Below are positions 1 through 10,253 of a stretch of 64,000 nucleotides of DNA, piece by piece (position 1 is the first letter of the stretch; every line of letters starts with the position of its first letter). Source of the stretch: Hordeum vulgare subsp. vulgare (taxonomy: Eukaryota; Streptophyta; Magnoliopsida; Poales; Poaceae); the NCBI RefSeq assembly GCF_904849725.1, contig NC_058518.1, positions 395,671,581-395,735,580 on the forward strand, read 5' to 3'. A program made the position numbers and the translations under genes. The notes under the pieces were generated by a model, which searched no databases, was not told the DNA's origin, and saw only the letters and a program-made list of their open reading frames with translations.

Positions 1-455
1 CCTAATAACTTGACTAGTTTCGGTACCAAGGTCATCCGATTGCTGAGTCCCCATGGCTCACAGTTTACTACAACACCCCAACAGGTACAGGTACGCCCGA
101 TGTAGGAGATCCAGATGGCATGCAGCTGGCGTGGCAGTATGATGAGGAGAATGACCAACTGTACGTGAACCATCCGGAGGACTAAGGCCGTGGTCATGAT
201 CGTGGGCCAGCATGCGGGATATCATAGTCTTTTCCTTGTTTCATGTTGTCCGCAGCGGGACTAACTTGTTCTGAATAATTGTGTGGATGTAAACCTTATA
301 TTATACTATGTCAGATGGCAAATGTATGCCCTATTTGTCATTCTTCGATCATGTATTGCTATGATTATCTCGCTTGCGAAACGTTTAGATGCGCCTCTTT
401 GCCTTTTGGGGCATTGCCCCAAAATAGGAAAGGGTCGCAGCTTAGTCATTACACT
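1..455. repeat. Unassigned repeat tail
   Basis: This stretch ends where recognisable copia leader sequence begins near 456. A short open frame on the plus strand ends in a stop at about 183-185 with an acidic C-terminus (…NHPED). It could be the end of a retroelement polyprotein, but it is too short to assign. The following sequence is AT-rich and non-coding. No gene is supported. Confidence 0.3.
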
Positions 456-1267
456 GTCGCAACAGTGCACACTCGGGGAGAACACAATTTTATCTTGAAA
501 TTTTAGTGAGGGATCACCTTATAATGCTACCATCGTCCTAAGCAAAATAAGGTGCATAAAAGGATTACCATCACATGCAAATCATAAGTGACATGATATG
601 GCCATGAACTTGTGCTTCTTGATCTCCATCACCAAAGCACCAGCATGATCTCCATCGTCACCGGCGCCACACCATGATCTCCATCGTTGTGTTGCCATCG
701 AGGTTGTTGCGCTAACTATGTTGCTACTACTAAAGCTACTGACTAGCAATAAAGCAAAGCATCATCAAGCGCAAAATAATTAAAGACAACAATATGGCTC
801 ATGCCGGTTGCCGTAGCATCGACGTGCAAGTCGATATTTAACTATTACAACATGATCATCTCATACATCAAATATATCATATCATGTCTTTGGCCATTTC
901 ACATCACAACATACCCTGCAAAAACAAGTTAGACGTCCTTTATTTTGTTGTTGCATGTTTTACGTGGCTGCCACAGGTATCTAGTATGATCGCATCTTCT
1001 CCAACGACCGCCTCGGTCGAATTTGATTCAACTAAAGTTGGAGAAACACACACCCGCGAGTCATCTTTATGCAACAAGTTGCATGTTAGTCGTTGAAACC
1101 GGTCTCTCATAAGCGTACGAGTAATGTTGGTCCGGGCAACTTCATCCAACAATACCACTGAATCAAGAAAAGTCTAAGGAGGGCAGAAATCTGAACATCA
1201 ATGCCCACAAACTCCTTTGTGTTCTACTCAAGATGTCATATACGCATAGACCTAGCTCATGATGCCA
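456..1267 (-). mobile_element. Old copia leader (5' UTR) fragment
   Basis: The sequence is collinear with the leader of copia E at 62550-63396: both share the CGGGGAGAACACAATTT start, the AAGGTGCATAAAAGGATTA block and the GGAGGGCAG block. In the element's own direction it lies just downstream of the LTR at 1268, as a leader should. The primer site at the LTR edge (about 1245-1267) is degenerate. There is no coding capacity. This is the oldest copia relic in the window and is clearly more diverged than copia E. Confidence 0.75.
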
Positions 1268-1686
1268 TTCTAGGGGAATGTCGCATGGGAAACAAAAAAA
1301 TCCGATACACACACACGATCTATCCATGGTGATGACCATCTACGAGAAGGGAGAGTGCATCTACATACCCTTGTAGATCGCTAAGTGGAAGCGTATATAA
1401 CATGGTTGATGTAGTCGTACGTATTCACGATCCAATCACAATCCGTCCCGTGATCCCATCACGATCCGTCCCACGATCTCATCACGATCCTTCCCGGTCT
1501 AGTTCTGAATGGATGGCACCTTTGTGTTCAGCACACATATAGATCGATGACGATCTCCGTCTTCTTGATCCGGCAAGAGGGCCGGAGAGGTAGATGGGTT
1601 CTCCAGCACGACGGCGTGGTGGTGGTGAACAATCCAGCAGGGCTTCGCCAAGTTGTGCGGAACTTATCTAGAGAGAAAGAGGTCAG
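1268..1686 (-). mobile_element. Old copia LTR, first part
   Basis: It resembles the LTRs of copia E that start at 57760 and 63397. Shared blocks include GGGAA(T/C)GTCGCATGGGAAACA, the ACCCTTGTAGATCGC block and the repeated CGATCCGTCCC block. The LTR stops at 1686, where a gypsy-type LTR begins, and resumes at 4786. The 5-bp flanks on either side of that insertion (GTCAG and GGCAG) differ at one base, consistent with an aged target-site duplication. Confidence 0.75.
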
Positions 1687-1710
1687 TGATGACCCACAAG
1701 TATAGGGGAT
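1687..1710 (-). mobile_element. Solo gypsy LTR (family D), first 24 bp
   Basis: The sequence starts TGATGACCCACAAGTATAGG, identical to the left end of the complete solo LTR at 19983. It is cut after 24 bp by another LTR starting at 1711. The remainder of this LTR resumes at 3283 and runs to 4785. Positions 1706-1710 (GGGAT) are the target site duplicated at 3283-3287. Confidence 0.85.
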
Positions 1711-3282
1711 TGATACGTCTCCGTCGTATCTACTTTTCCGAACTCTTTTACCCTTATTTTGGACTCTAATTTGCATGATTTGAATGGAACTAACCCGGAC
1801 TGACGCAGTTTTCAGCAGAAATTGCCATGGTGTTGTTTTTGTGCAGAAATAAAAGTTCTCGGAATGTCCTGAAAATTTACGGAGAATTTTTCTGGAATAA
1901 AAGAAAAATACCAGTGCAAAGATCCACGTGAGGGGGCGTGCCAGTGGGCCACAAGCCCACAGGCCGCGGCCACCCCCTATGGCCGCGCCGTGTAGGCTTG
2001 TGGGGCCCACGTGGCACCACCGCCCCAATCTCAGTTCTATAACTTCCGTTTCGCCTGGAAAAAAATTCAGAGAAAAGGTTCCATCGCGTTTTGCGATATG
2101 GAGGTGCCGCCACATCCTGTTCTTCATCTGGAGGGAAGATCTCGAGTCCGTTTCGGGCTCCGGAGAGGGGAAATCGTCGCCATCGTCATCATCAACCTTT
2201 CTCCATCGACAATTCCATGATGCTCTTCATTGTTCGTGAGTAATCTCATCATAGGCTTGCTGGACGGTGATGAGTTGGATGAGATCTATCATGTAATCGA
2301 GTTAGTTCTTGACGGGGATTGATCCCTAGTATCCACTATGTTCTAGATTGTTGTTGCTACTACTTGGCTACTTGTCACTAGGGCCCGAGTGCCATGATTT
2401 CAGATCTGAACCTAATATGTTGTCGCCAATATATGTGTGTTTTAGATCCTATCTTGCAAGTTGTAGTCACCTACTATGCGTTATGACCCGGCAACCCCGG
2501 AGTGACAATAGCCGGAACCACTCCCGGAGATGACCATAGTATGAGGAGTTCATGTATTCACCGCGTGTTAATGCGTTGGTCCGGTTCTTTATTAAAAGGA
2601 GAACCTTAATATCCCGTAGTTTCCATTAGGACCCCGCTGCCACGAGAGGGATGGACAATAGATGTCATGCAAGTTCTTTTCCCTAAGCACGTATGACTAC
2701 ATACGGAATACATGCCTACATTAGATTGACGAACGGGAGCTAGTTACATATATCTCCATGTTATAGCTGTTACATGATGAATCACATCCGCCACACACAT
2801 CCATCACCGATCCACTGCCTACGAGTCTTTTACTACTGGTCCTCGCTACGTTACTTTGCCTAGGCTTGTCCCTTGCTACACGAGGGATTGGGCCACTTTG
2901 CTCCTGTCACTACTGCTGTCACTACTACTGTCACTACTGTTGTTACTTGTTACTTTGCTGCTACTGTCACTACTGTTGTTACTTGCTACTCCGTTGTTAC
3001 TTGATGCAAGACTTTGTTGGCACTAACATCCCGTCAACAAGGCCTTTTCTGGCGCCATTGCTGGGAATTGTCAAAGCTTTTTCTGGTGTCGTTGCTATCA
3101 TACTACCTTGCTACTGATACTTTGCTTGGAGACACTAATCTTTCAGGTGTGGTTGAATTGACAACTCAGCTGCTAATACTTGAGAATATTGTTTAGCTTC
3201 CCCTTGTGAGCGAATCAATAAATTTGGGTTGAATATTCTACCCTCGAAAACTGCTGCGATACCATACGCTTGTGGGACATTA
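1711..3282 (+). mobile_element. Nested solo gypsy LTR (family A type)
   Basis: It starts TGATACGTCTCCGTCGTATC and is collinear, in the opposite orientation, with the LTRs of gypsy A (14787-16416, 24510-26116). It is flanked by GGGAT on both sides, so it reads as a solo LTR inserted into the family D LTR. Compared with the gypsy A LTRs its 3' end lacks about the last 75 bp. Either the end was deleted or the repeated GGGAT is coincidental. It contains a variable CACTACTGTTGTTACTTG-type microsatellite at 2890-3005 and a stem-forming CCACAAGC…GCTTGTGG pair near 1948-2000. No open frame here is a gene. Confidence 0.8.
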
Positions 3283-4785
3283 GGGATCTATCGTAGTCCT
3301 TTCGATAAGTAAGAGTGTCAAACCCAACGAGGAGCAGAAGGATCTGACAAGTGGTTTTCAGCAAGGTAATATCTGCAAGCACTAAAATTATCGGTAACGA
3401 GTAGTTGTGTGGTGAGATGATTTGTAGCAAGCAATAAGTAACAAAAGTAGCAACGGTGCAGCAAGGTGGCCCAATCCATTTTGTAGCAAGGGACAAGCCT
3501 GGACAAAGTCTTATAGGAGGAAAAACGCTCCCGAGGACACACGGGAATTTCTGTCATGCTAGTTTTCATCATGTTCATATGATTCGCGTTCGTTACTTTG
3601 ATAGTTTGATATGTGGGTGGACCGGCGCTTGGGTACTGCCCTTACTTGGACAAGCATCCCACTTATGATTAACCCCTCTCGCAAGCATCCACAACTACGA
3701 AAGAAGAATTAAGACAAAGTCTAACCATAGCATTAAACTAGTGGATCCAAATCAGCCCCTTACGAAGCAACGCATAAACTTGGATTTAAGCTTCTGTCAC
3801 TCTAGCAACCCATCATCTACTTACTACTTCCCAATGCCTTCCTCTAGGCCCAAATAATGGTGAAGTGTTATGTATTCGACGTTCACATAACACCACTAGA
3901 GGAAAAACAACATACAACACATCAAAATATCGAACGAATACCAAATTCACATGACTATTATTAGCATGACTTATCCCATGTCCTCAGGAACAAAAAGTAA
4001 CTACTCACAAAGCATAATCATAATCATGACTAGAGAGGTAATGAGTAGCATCAAGGATCTGAACATAAACTCTTCCACCAAATAATCCAACTAGCATCAA
4101 CTAAACAGAGTAATTAACACTACTAGCAACCTTACAAGTACCAATCGGAGTCGCGAGACGGAGATTGGTTACAAAGATGAACTAGGGTTTGGAGATGAGA
4201 TGGTGTTGATGAAGATGTTGATGGTGAGGAGTCCCCTCCGATGAGAGGAGTGTTGGTGATGACGATGGCGACGATTTCCCCCTTCGGGAGGGAAGTTTCC
4301 CCGGCAGGATCGTCTTGTCGAAGCTCTAGATTGGTTCTGCTCAAGTTCCGCCTCTTGGCGGCGGCAAATCCTCGAAAAAGCCTCCTCCTGATTTTTTCGG
4401 AACGAAGCCCTTCATATAGCAGAAGAGGGGGGCCAGTGGGCCAGCAGGGAGCCCACAAGCCCCCTAGCCGCGGCGAGGGGGTGGCCGCGCCTAGCAGGCT
4501 TGTGGCTACCTGGTGGCGCCCCTCTGGCACATCTTCGGTCCAGTATTTTTTATATATTCCCAAAAAAATCCACGTTGATTTTCACGGCTTTTGGAGTTGC
4601 GCAGAATAGGCATCCCAAACTTGCTCCTTTTTCAGGCCAGAATTCCAGCTGCCGACATTCTCCCTCTTTATGTAAACCTTGCAAAATAAGAGAGAAAAGG
4701 CATAATTATTGTACCGTGAAGTGAAATAATAGCCCAAAAAGCAATAAATATCAACATGAAAGCATGATGCAAAATGGATGTATCA
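3283..4785 (-). mobile_element. Solo gypsy LTR (family D), main part
   Basis: It continues the LTR interrupted at 1710, is collinear with the solo LTR at 19983-21511, and ends …GGATGTATCA. In its own direction it begins TGATACATCC. Blocks shared with the intact copy include the microsatellite-like GTAGCAAC run, the ACCGGCGCTTGG block and the GGAGTCGCGAGACG block. There is no internal region next to it and the flanks are near-identical 5-mers, so it is a solo LTR left by LTR-LTR recombination. Confidence 0.85.
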
Positions 4786-5095
4786 GGCAGCACGTGGCTT
4801 ATTAGGGTTAGGGTTGCCCTCAAATCCTCAAGTATATATAGGAAGGAGGGAGGGGAGGAGGCAGCCAAAAGGCCCTCCTTTGGTTCAACCGAAGTGGAGA
4901 GGAGGTGGAAGAGTCCACCTCCAATCCTACTCCAAGTAGGATTCCACTTGGTCTCCTCCTTCCCTTTTTCCCCTTTTTCCCTTTTTTCTCCTTGGCTGAA
5001 ATAGGCCCTCTTGGGCTGGCCGCACCAGCCCGCTAAGGGATGGTGCACCACCTTTAGGCCTATTAGGTTCTCTCCCGGGTTGGTGGCCCTAGGTC
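4786..5095 (-). mobile_element. Old copia LTR, second part
   Basis: This resumes the copia LTR broken at 1686. It matches the promoter-side part of the copia E LTR at 58200-58480: the TATATATAGGA(A/G)GGAGGGAGGGGAGG box, the paired TCCACCTCCAATCCTA…TAGGATT stem, and the GGTGCACCACC block. In the minus direction the TATATATA run at about 4834-4841 is a plausible core promoter relic. Similarity to copia LTRs fades near 5095. Confidence 0.7.
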
Positions 5096-5734
5096 ATCGT
5101 ATCAGTACCACCGAGATTCATATATCGGTCTCACCGAGAATTCAAAAGGTTGTCACATTTAGTGCAACTCGGTACCACTGAGATTCATTTCGGTGTCACC
5201 GAGTTGGGTAATAATGTTGTCATTGTTAGACTTTAGGGGATGCCTATATGTACACCTCCACCTCCTCTCACTCGTAGAGGAAGCACTCAGAACACACACA
5301 CACACACACACTTACGAGATCTATTTTTCTGAGAGGGAGCCACCTACTCATGTGTTGAGATGAAGAGATTCCAATCCAACCATTTGAAACTTGATCTCTA
5401 GCTGCCCCAAGTTGCTTTCCACAAAATCAATCTCTCCTACCCATGCCAAATCTGGGAGAGAGTGATTGAGTGTTGAGCAGACTATCTTTTGAAGCACAAG
5501 AGCCAGGAGTTCATCGTTCTACCGCATCTAATACCTTTTGGAGGGTGGTGCCCCTAGATTGGTTAGGTGTCGCTTGGGAGCCTCCTACTTCGTGTTGTGG
5601 AGTTAAATCAAGAAGTTTGTATGGGCAAGGAGATCGCCTACTTCGTGAAGATCTATCATGAGTGAGGCTAGTCCTTTGTGGACGTAAGCCATGGTGGAAT
5701 AGACATGATCTCTTCTTCGTGGAGCCCATGTGTG
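5096..5734 (+). repeat. Unassigned LTR-like repeat, left part
   Basis: It contains repeated short CACCGAG motifs (5108-5205) and a (CA)n run at about 5291-5311. Together with 6332-6690 it forms one repeat split by the Cassandra element: the host reads through GTGGAGCCC on both sides of the insertion. The sequence has the look of an LTR or retroelement leader from a Triticeae repeat, but I cannot name the family. No reading frame has gene-like features. Confidence 0.45.
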
Positions 5735-6331
5735 TGTAACTCCACGGACACACCTGCCAGTGGTCGTTACTCTTGGCGGGATCTAAACTGGCCCCACATA
5801 ACAATACTAGTCTTTTCTATGCACTTTGTCCTCACTAGGAGTTCTGTTCGAATGGGCTCCGGAAAAGAAGGAATTCCTTATTGATATGAGTAGTCTATCA
5901 TCCCTAATAAGCTAGGTTATCACATACACCACCACTCAGAGGAACCAACGTCCTCGTCGGGTCACAGGAGCGTTCCCTCTTGGCACAAACGTCTGTGCAT
6001 CCAGTCTGATACATGTGCCATGTCGTGTACCACGACGGGTCACACACGTCACACACCTGTCCACAAACATCCGTGTAACCGCAAGAGTCGGCTTTGATAC
6101 CAACTTGTAACGCCCCGGACGCACCCACCGGCGGTCGTCACTCCTCGCGGGATCTACTTTGTCCTCACTCATGCGCACCCGAGATCAACTTCCCGATCGG
6201 TCACCCATCCTAGAAATACTCCAAGCCGAGTATGCTTAACCTGGGAGTTCTATTCGAATGGGCTCCCGGAAAAGAAGGAATTCCTTATTGATATGAGTAG
6301 TCTATCATCCCTAATAAGCCAGGCTATCACA
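5735..6331 (-). mobile_element. Cassandra TRIM retrotransposon
   Basis: This is a 597-bp element with short direct LTRs at 5735-5924 and 6106-6331, both starting TGTAAC and ending ATCACA in plus orientation. In the minus direction the right LTR is the 5' LTR. It is followed by the primer site TGGTATCAAAGCC (complement at 6090-6102), which matches the initiator-Met tRNA type. A purine-rich tract (complement of 5925-5940) precedes the other LTR. The flanks GTGTG (5730-5734) and GCGTG (6332-6336) form a 5-bp target duplication with one C-to-T change. There is no coding capacity, as is normal for terminal-repeat retrotransposons in miniature. The 5S-like LTR segment makes this Cassandra rather than another TRIM. 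Confidence 0.88.
6170..6250 (-). promoter_or_regulatory. 5S-rRNA-like pol III promoter segment in Cassandra LTR
   Basis: Read on the minus strand, this segment follows the 3' half of plant 5S rRNA: GAACTCCCAGGTTAAGCATA, then GGAGTATTTCTAGGATGGG and TGACC. It includes box A-like and box C-like elements of the internal pol III promoter. It is an LTR component, not a 5S gene: the 5' half of 5S rRNA is replaced by LTR sequence. The segment is missing from the partner LTR at 5735-5924. Confidence 0.85.
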
Positions 6332-6690
6332 GCGTGGAGCCCTCTGTGGACTCTCGCAGCCGTTACCCTTCGCGGGTTGAAGTCTCCACAAACGTGGACG
6401 TACGATAGCACCACCTATCGGAACCACGCCAAAAATCACCATGTCAACCTTTGCGTTTGATCTTCCTAAACTCTACTCCTTCCTACATGTGCAATTTCTT
6501 TAATTTTCGTTGCCATATTTGTTGACTATCACGTGTAGGGTGCACTAGACTTGTTATAATTGCTAAAATCTGCCAACCATTAAAATTGGGAAAACGCTAG
6601 GATTTTAATTTATGCAAGTAGTCTATTCACCCCCCCCCCTTTAGACACCCCTGCTATCGATCCCCCAGTTCTCGCATGTTGGTGTGCAGT
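6332..6690 (+). repeat. Unassigned LTR-like repeat, right part
   Basis: This continues the repeat interrupted by Cassandra. It ends in an AT-rich stretch, a run of 11 C residues near 6630-6645, and CTTTAGACACC. Such an ending is often seen just upstream of a primer site in Triticeae LTR elements, but no convincing primer site follows here. Non-coding. Confidence 0.4.
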
Positions 6691-8690
6691 GAGCATGCAT
6701 TTGTTGATCTTTATACCACCGCTTGTTTCATGTTCCTCTTCATTACTTCTGTCATGTTGTTCCACCGCTAAGATGGTGCGTCTCGTCATGCTTTCATCCG
6801 TTCATATGAGTGATTAAGTTTTGTTGTTTGACTGGTTTATTGTGCAAATGGGGTGGTGCTCCTCACGCGTTTGTGCTTATGCTCCACCCATCACCTCCTT
6901 TAAGAAATGTCTTTGGCCAGGATTTGTATTCGTTGCACGCCCCGCTGCAGATCCGAGCATGTACCTTACATCCTTCCTTTTCTAACCACCAATCTTATAA
7001 CTCTCCAAGAGCAAACTCATGGGAGCTCGCTCGTGTGTGCCACATCCTCCCTGGTCAATGGCTTCTATGTTTTTCTGAGCCGCTCGATTGCTTTTTACTG
7101 AGTAGATCGATGTGAATGCAAAATGGACGCGCTAGATACTTGTTAATACATTTCAAAGATATTATATAATTTTTCTATACTTGTTAATTATACATGTAAT
7201 CTCCCAGAACTGAACCTTTCGACTAAGTGCTTCTATTTCTCTTCACAGTACTTTCAGGAGGAATACACAATGGAGAAGTTGTAGAAATACATTCAAAAAT
7301 AAGATGACAATCTTCCACAAATGAATGCAGATGGCACTGTGAGATGCAACACACGACTAATCCTTGGAATCGACAAGAGAGCGACGATCACGACCAGTTG
7401 GTCATAGTTTCATCATCATGCCAACATTCGTGAGGGTGACATCTGTGCTTTCCACTTCTAACGCCAGCACCACCATCGACTTTCTCTCACTGTTCACCGC
7501 CTCTAGACACAATGGCGTCAGCGTCTTCCATCCTCTATGCATACCATCCGTCTATCATTGTTAGCTGATCTACAACAGGTCCAGTCTATATGTTCTCGTG
7601 ATCAGATTAACTATGTGTCTCTTTTGCACATTCGCCGTTGTTTGAACCATGTTGTGCTTCGATTGAGATCCATAGTTGTGCCCTACTTTCCACTATGGTA
7701 GATAGTGAACCACTTCTTAATATGGATCTGTTGCATTAGTTTGCTTGCGATTTATGTGTATTTCTTTCATGACAATTCTCTATTTAGCAGCTTTGACTTA
7801 TATACGGTTATTGACCTGTTTTACTCACACACACAGGTTCACAAGTATAAAAGCTATATAAGTACGCCCATGTATGCCCAAGAGGCACGCCAAGGACACA
7901 CCCCTACCACTAGTTCATTAAATAAGAGGGAATTTTACAAAGTGACACACAAGCCCGAAGGTCAGAAAAAAGCTTATTCTCTTCGGATAATACTACCCCA
8001 CTTGTTTGGCATGCGTCAAAATCCAATTCCTAGACTCAATGCAAGTGCATCGACGATGAACATTTGTTGTTGAAGGCTCTCCCTCCAAAGCTCCCAGTAA
8101 ACAAGCATGGGAAGAATTGAAGTTGTCTTTTGCGTACCACCACCGCCATCTACCACATGAGACCATCAAGATTTAACTCTGTTGAAGTCATGCCAAAAAC
8201 TAGGATCGACGGAAAAGAATAGGGTTGCCATCTTTGGGATGCGATTCCCAAGCTTGCACATGTTGCCGTTTAGCCAACCTCTCTTGATGAGCCAATATGT
8301 AGTACACACATGGTTTTGGAGTATGAGCCACGAGATAAAAAAATACGAAAGGGGTGGGGGTGGGGAATTTCAACATCCTACTCTTCATATTCATCTTAAT
8401 GGCTCCCAAAAATTATGCTTTATATGCCAAAGTCATTGAGTGTTCTCCAGCAGGAATCAATGAAATGGTGTCAATTTGGTTCTCACAAAGGGCGGTTCCA
8501 TGGAATTAAAACTCGTAAGTTTGAGCCATGCAAGCCGCTAAATGTGAAGAAGACCCTAATCCTTTTTACGATCTGAGCTCCCCTTTACATCTCAACGCCA
8601 AAACATGAGCTAAAGGCCAGGGGGCCAAAGGTATCCGGAGGCGGCCGCCCTTCCTCAAATCAAACCATAAAATTTTGGCCTTCTGTGTGC
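6691..8690. other. Unassigned non-coding stretch
   Basis: I see no gene, no paired terminal repeats and no recognisable domain over 2 kb. The open frames are short (about 60-120 codons) and lack domain-like features. Composition is mixed, with an AT-rich part at 7140-7200 and a small GC-rich block holding GCGGCCGC at 8641-8648. It may be low-copy sequence or old repeat decay that predates the LINE. Confidence 0.4.
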
Positions 8691-8764
8691 TCCCTAGGGC
8701 ACGTGGTCGTAATACACTTAAACCCTAGGAGGGTGGTGGGGGTGGCGGTTGCGAAGCTGGGGCG

Positions 8765-10200
8765 ATGGATGGAGTCAAAGGAATGTTGAAGGGATTGAAG
8801 TTGTCGAAGGAGGAGAAGAAAGGAGTGAAGAATAGGTTTTCGCTGAAGGAGTTAAGGAAGGGGGAGTTAAGGAAGGGCAGAGAGGATCACGCGGTGGGCA
8901 AGGTGTTGACACAGAAGTTTGTGCACTCGGATGCGATTCTCCTATCTCTTGGTAAGGTTTGGAGTCCGATCAAGGGTGTTGGATGCAAGGAGGTAGGGGA
9001 GAATCAGTTCATGTCCACGTTCCATCATAGTTCTCATAGGAGAAAGGCAATTGAGGATGGACCATGGATGTTCGACAAGGATCTTGTGGTGGTGTAGGAT
9101 TTTGATCCAAGCAAAAGGCTGGAGGACTATGCGTATGATAACCATACCCATTTTGTTGCGGGTGTATGGCCTACCACTTGGGCTGATGAACGAGGGGTCT
9201 GCTGATGAAATTGGTAACATCAATGGGTAGTTTGTGGAAGCTTATACTGAAACTGATGGCAGTGCTATTGGGAGGTTCATGACGATCACAATATGGATGC
9301 AAATCGACAAGTCTCTCATGCGGGGTTTCACTTTGGAGACTAATGATGCAGCAGGTAGGAAGAAAAGGAATGATGGGAAGGTCATGGAATAAAAAGCGGA
9401 GGAAGATGATGGGAGTTGGTGTCGGTTCGAGTACGAGTTCCTCCCTGACTTTTGCTATCGGTGCGGGATTATTGGGCATGGTGAGAAGGATTGTGAAGTC
9501 AGAGTCTACAAAGGGGATATGAAACAGTATGGTAGATGGTTGAGAGCAGATATGAGCTCGAGGAGGAGTAGCTCGGAGGAGGGATCCTGGAGGTCTGGCA
9601 GCATGGGAGTGGGCGCAAGCAGGATCTATGGCCATCGGAGGTTTGGGGGTAAGGTAGGAGGTGACAACGACAGCCTCTCCTGGAGGAAGGATGGCTCTCG
9701 CTTAACGCAGGGTAATGATGGAAAATCGGATAAGGGGGAGGAAGTGACTAGCCCTACAAAAGTTCGCCCAGTACACCAGCAAGGGGGGAAGCCAAAAATA
9801 TTGGTGTTGGAGGAAATGCGGCGCTCTTCGGGAAAGGGTGGTGATGATGTGGTGGAGTCTGGGGAGAAAGAGAGTGCGGAGGGGCGGATTCTCTAAGCAT
9901 GGACGTGGAGAACACAGAGGGACATAAGGCCCTTCCGCGCGTTAATGTTGTAAATGTGAAGGGGGGCCAGGCTAAGGAGAAAGGGGTCTGGGTGGGTGGT
10001 GGAAAAAACCCTGGCGGGAAGAGGTACAAGAAGCGGGGTAGGGAGGACCAGAGGGTGGATCGTGAGAAGGGTTATGAGGCTGTGCTCGGGGCCAATAGGA
10101 GTCTCAGTGTAGAAGAGGGGTTGGAGACAGAGGGGAAGAGAGGGAGAATGGAGGGGAGGTGTCAAGAGAGAAGGAAATCAGCGTGGTTCTGGGGGAGACC
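8765..10200 (+). pseudogene. LINE ORF1 (gag-like nucleic-acid-binding protein), decayed
   Basis: The frame opens at ATG 8765 with a basic N-terminus rich in Lys/Arg and is followed by sequence like the N-terminal domain (DUF4283 type) of plant LINE ORF1 proteins. It breaks at the TAG at 9095-9097 and by frameshift and stops up to about 9420. It then continues with a zinc knuckle of CX2CX4HX4C form at 9453-9494 (Cys, Cys, His, Cys all present), introduced by LPDF, and a long basic, Gly/Ser-rich tail to about 10190. In active L1-type LINEs this protein coats the RNA in the ribonucleoprotein particle. The order, an ORF1 directly upstream of an endonuclease-RT ORF, supports the call. It is clearly inactive. 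Confidence 0.8.
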
Positions 10201-10253
10201 CCAACAATCGTCAACATATTGGCCGGGCTACAGGAGCAGTCCCGCCGGGAACA

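Noticed and set aside
1528..2127. A 199-codon minus-strand frame
   Set aside because: It spans the junction of a copia LTR and two gypsy LTRs, so it is a chance frame across nested LTR borders.
6170..6250. 5S rRNA gene
   Set aside because: Only the 3' half resembles 5S rRNA, and it lies inside a TRIM LTR with matching terminal repeats and a primer site.
6810..8073. Possible small host genes (100-122 codons)
   Set aside because: Composition and codon pattern are not gene-like, there is no recognisable domain, and no splice or promoter context could be supported.
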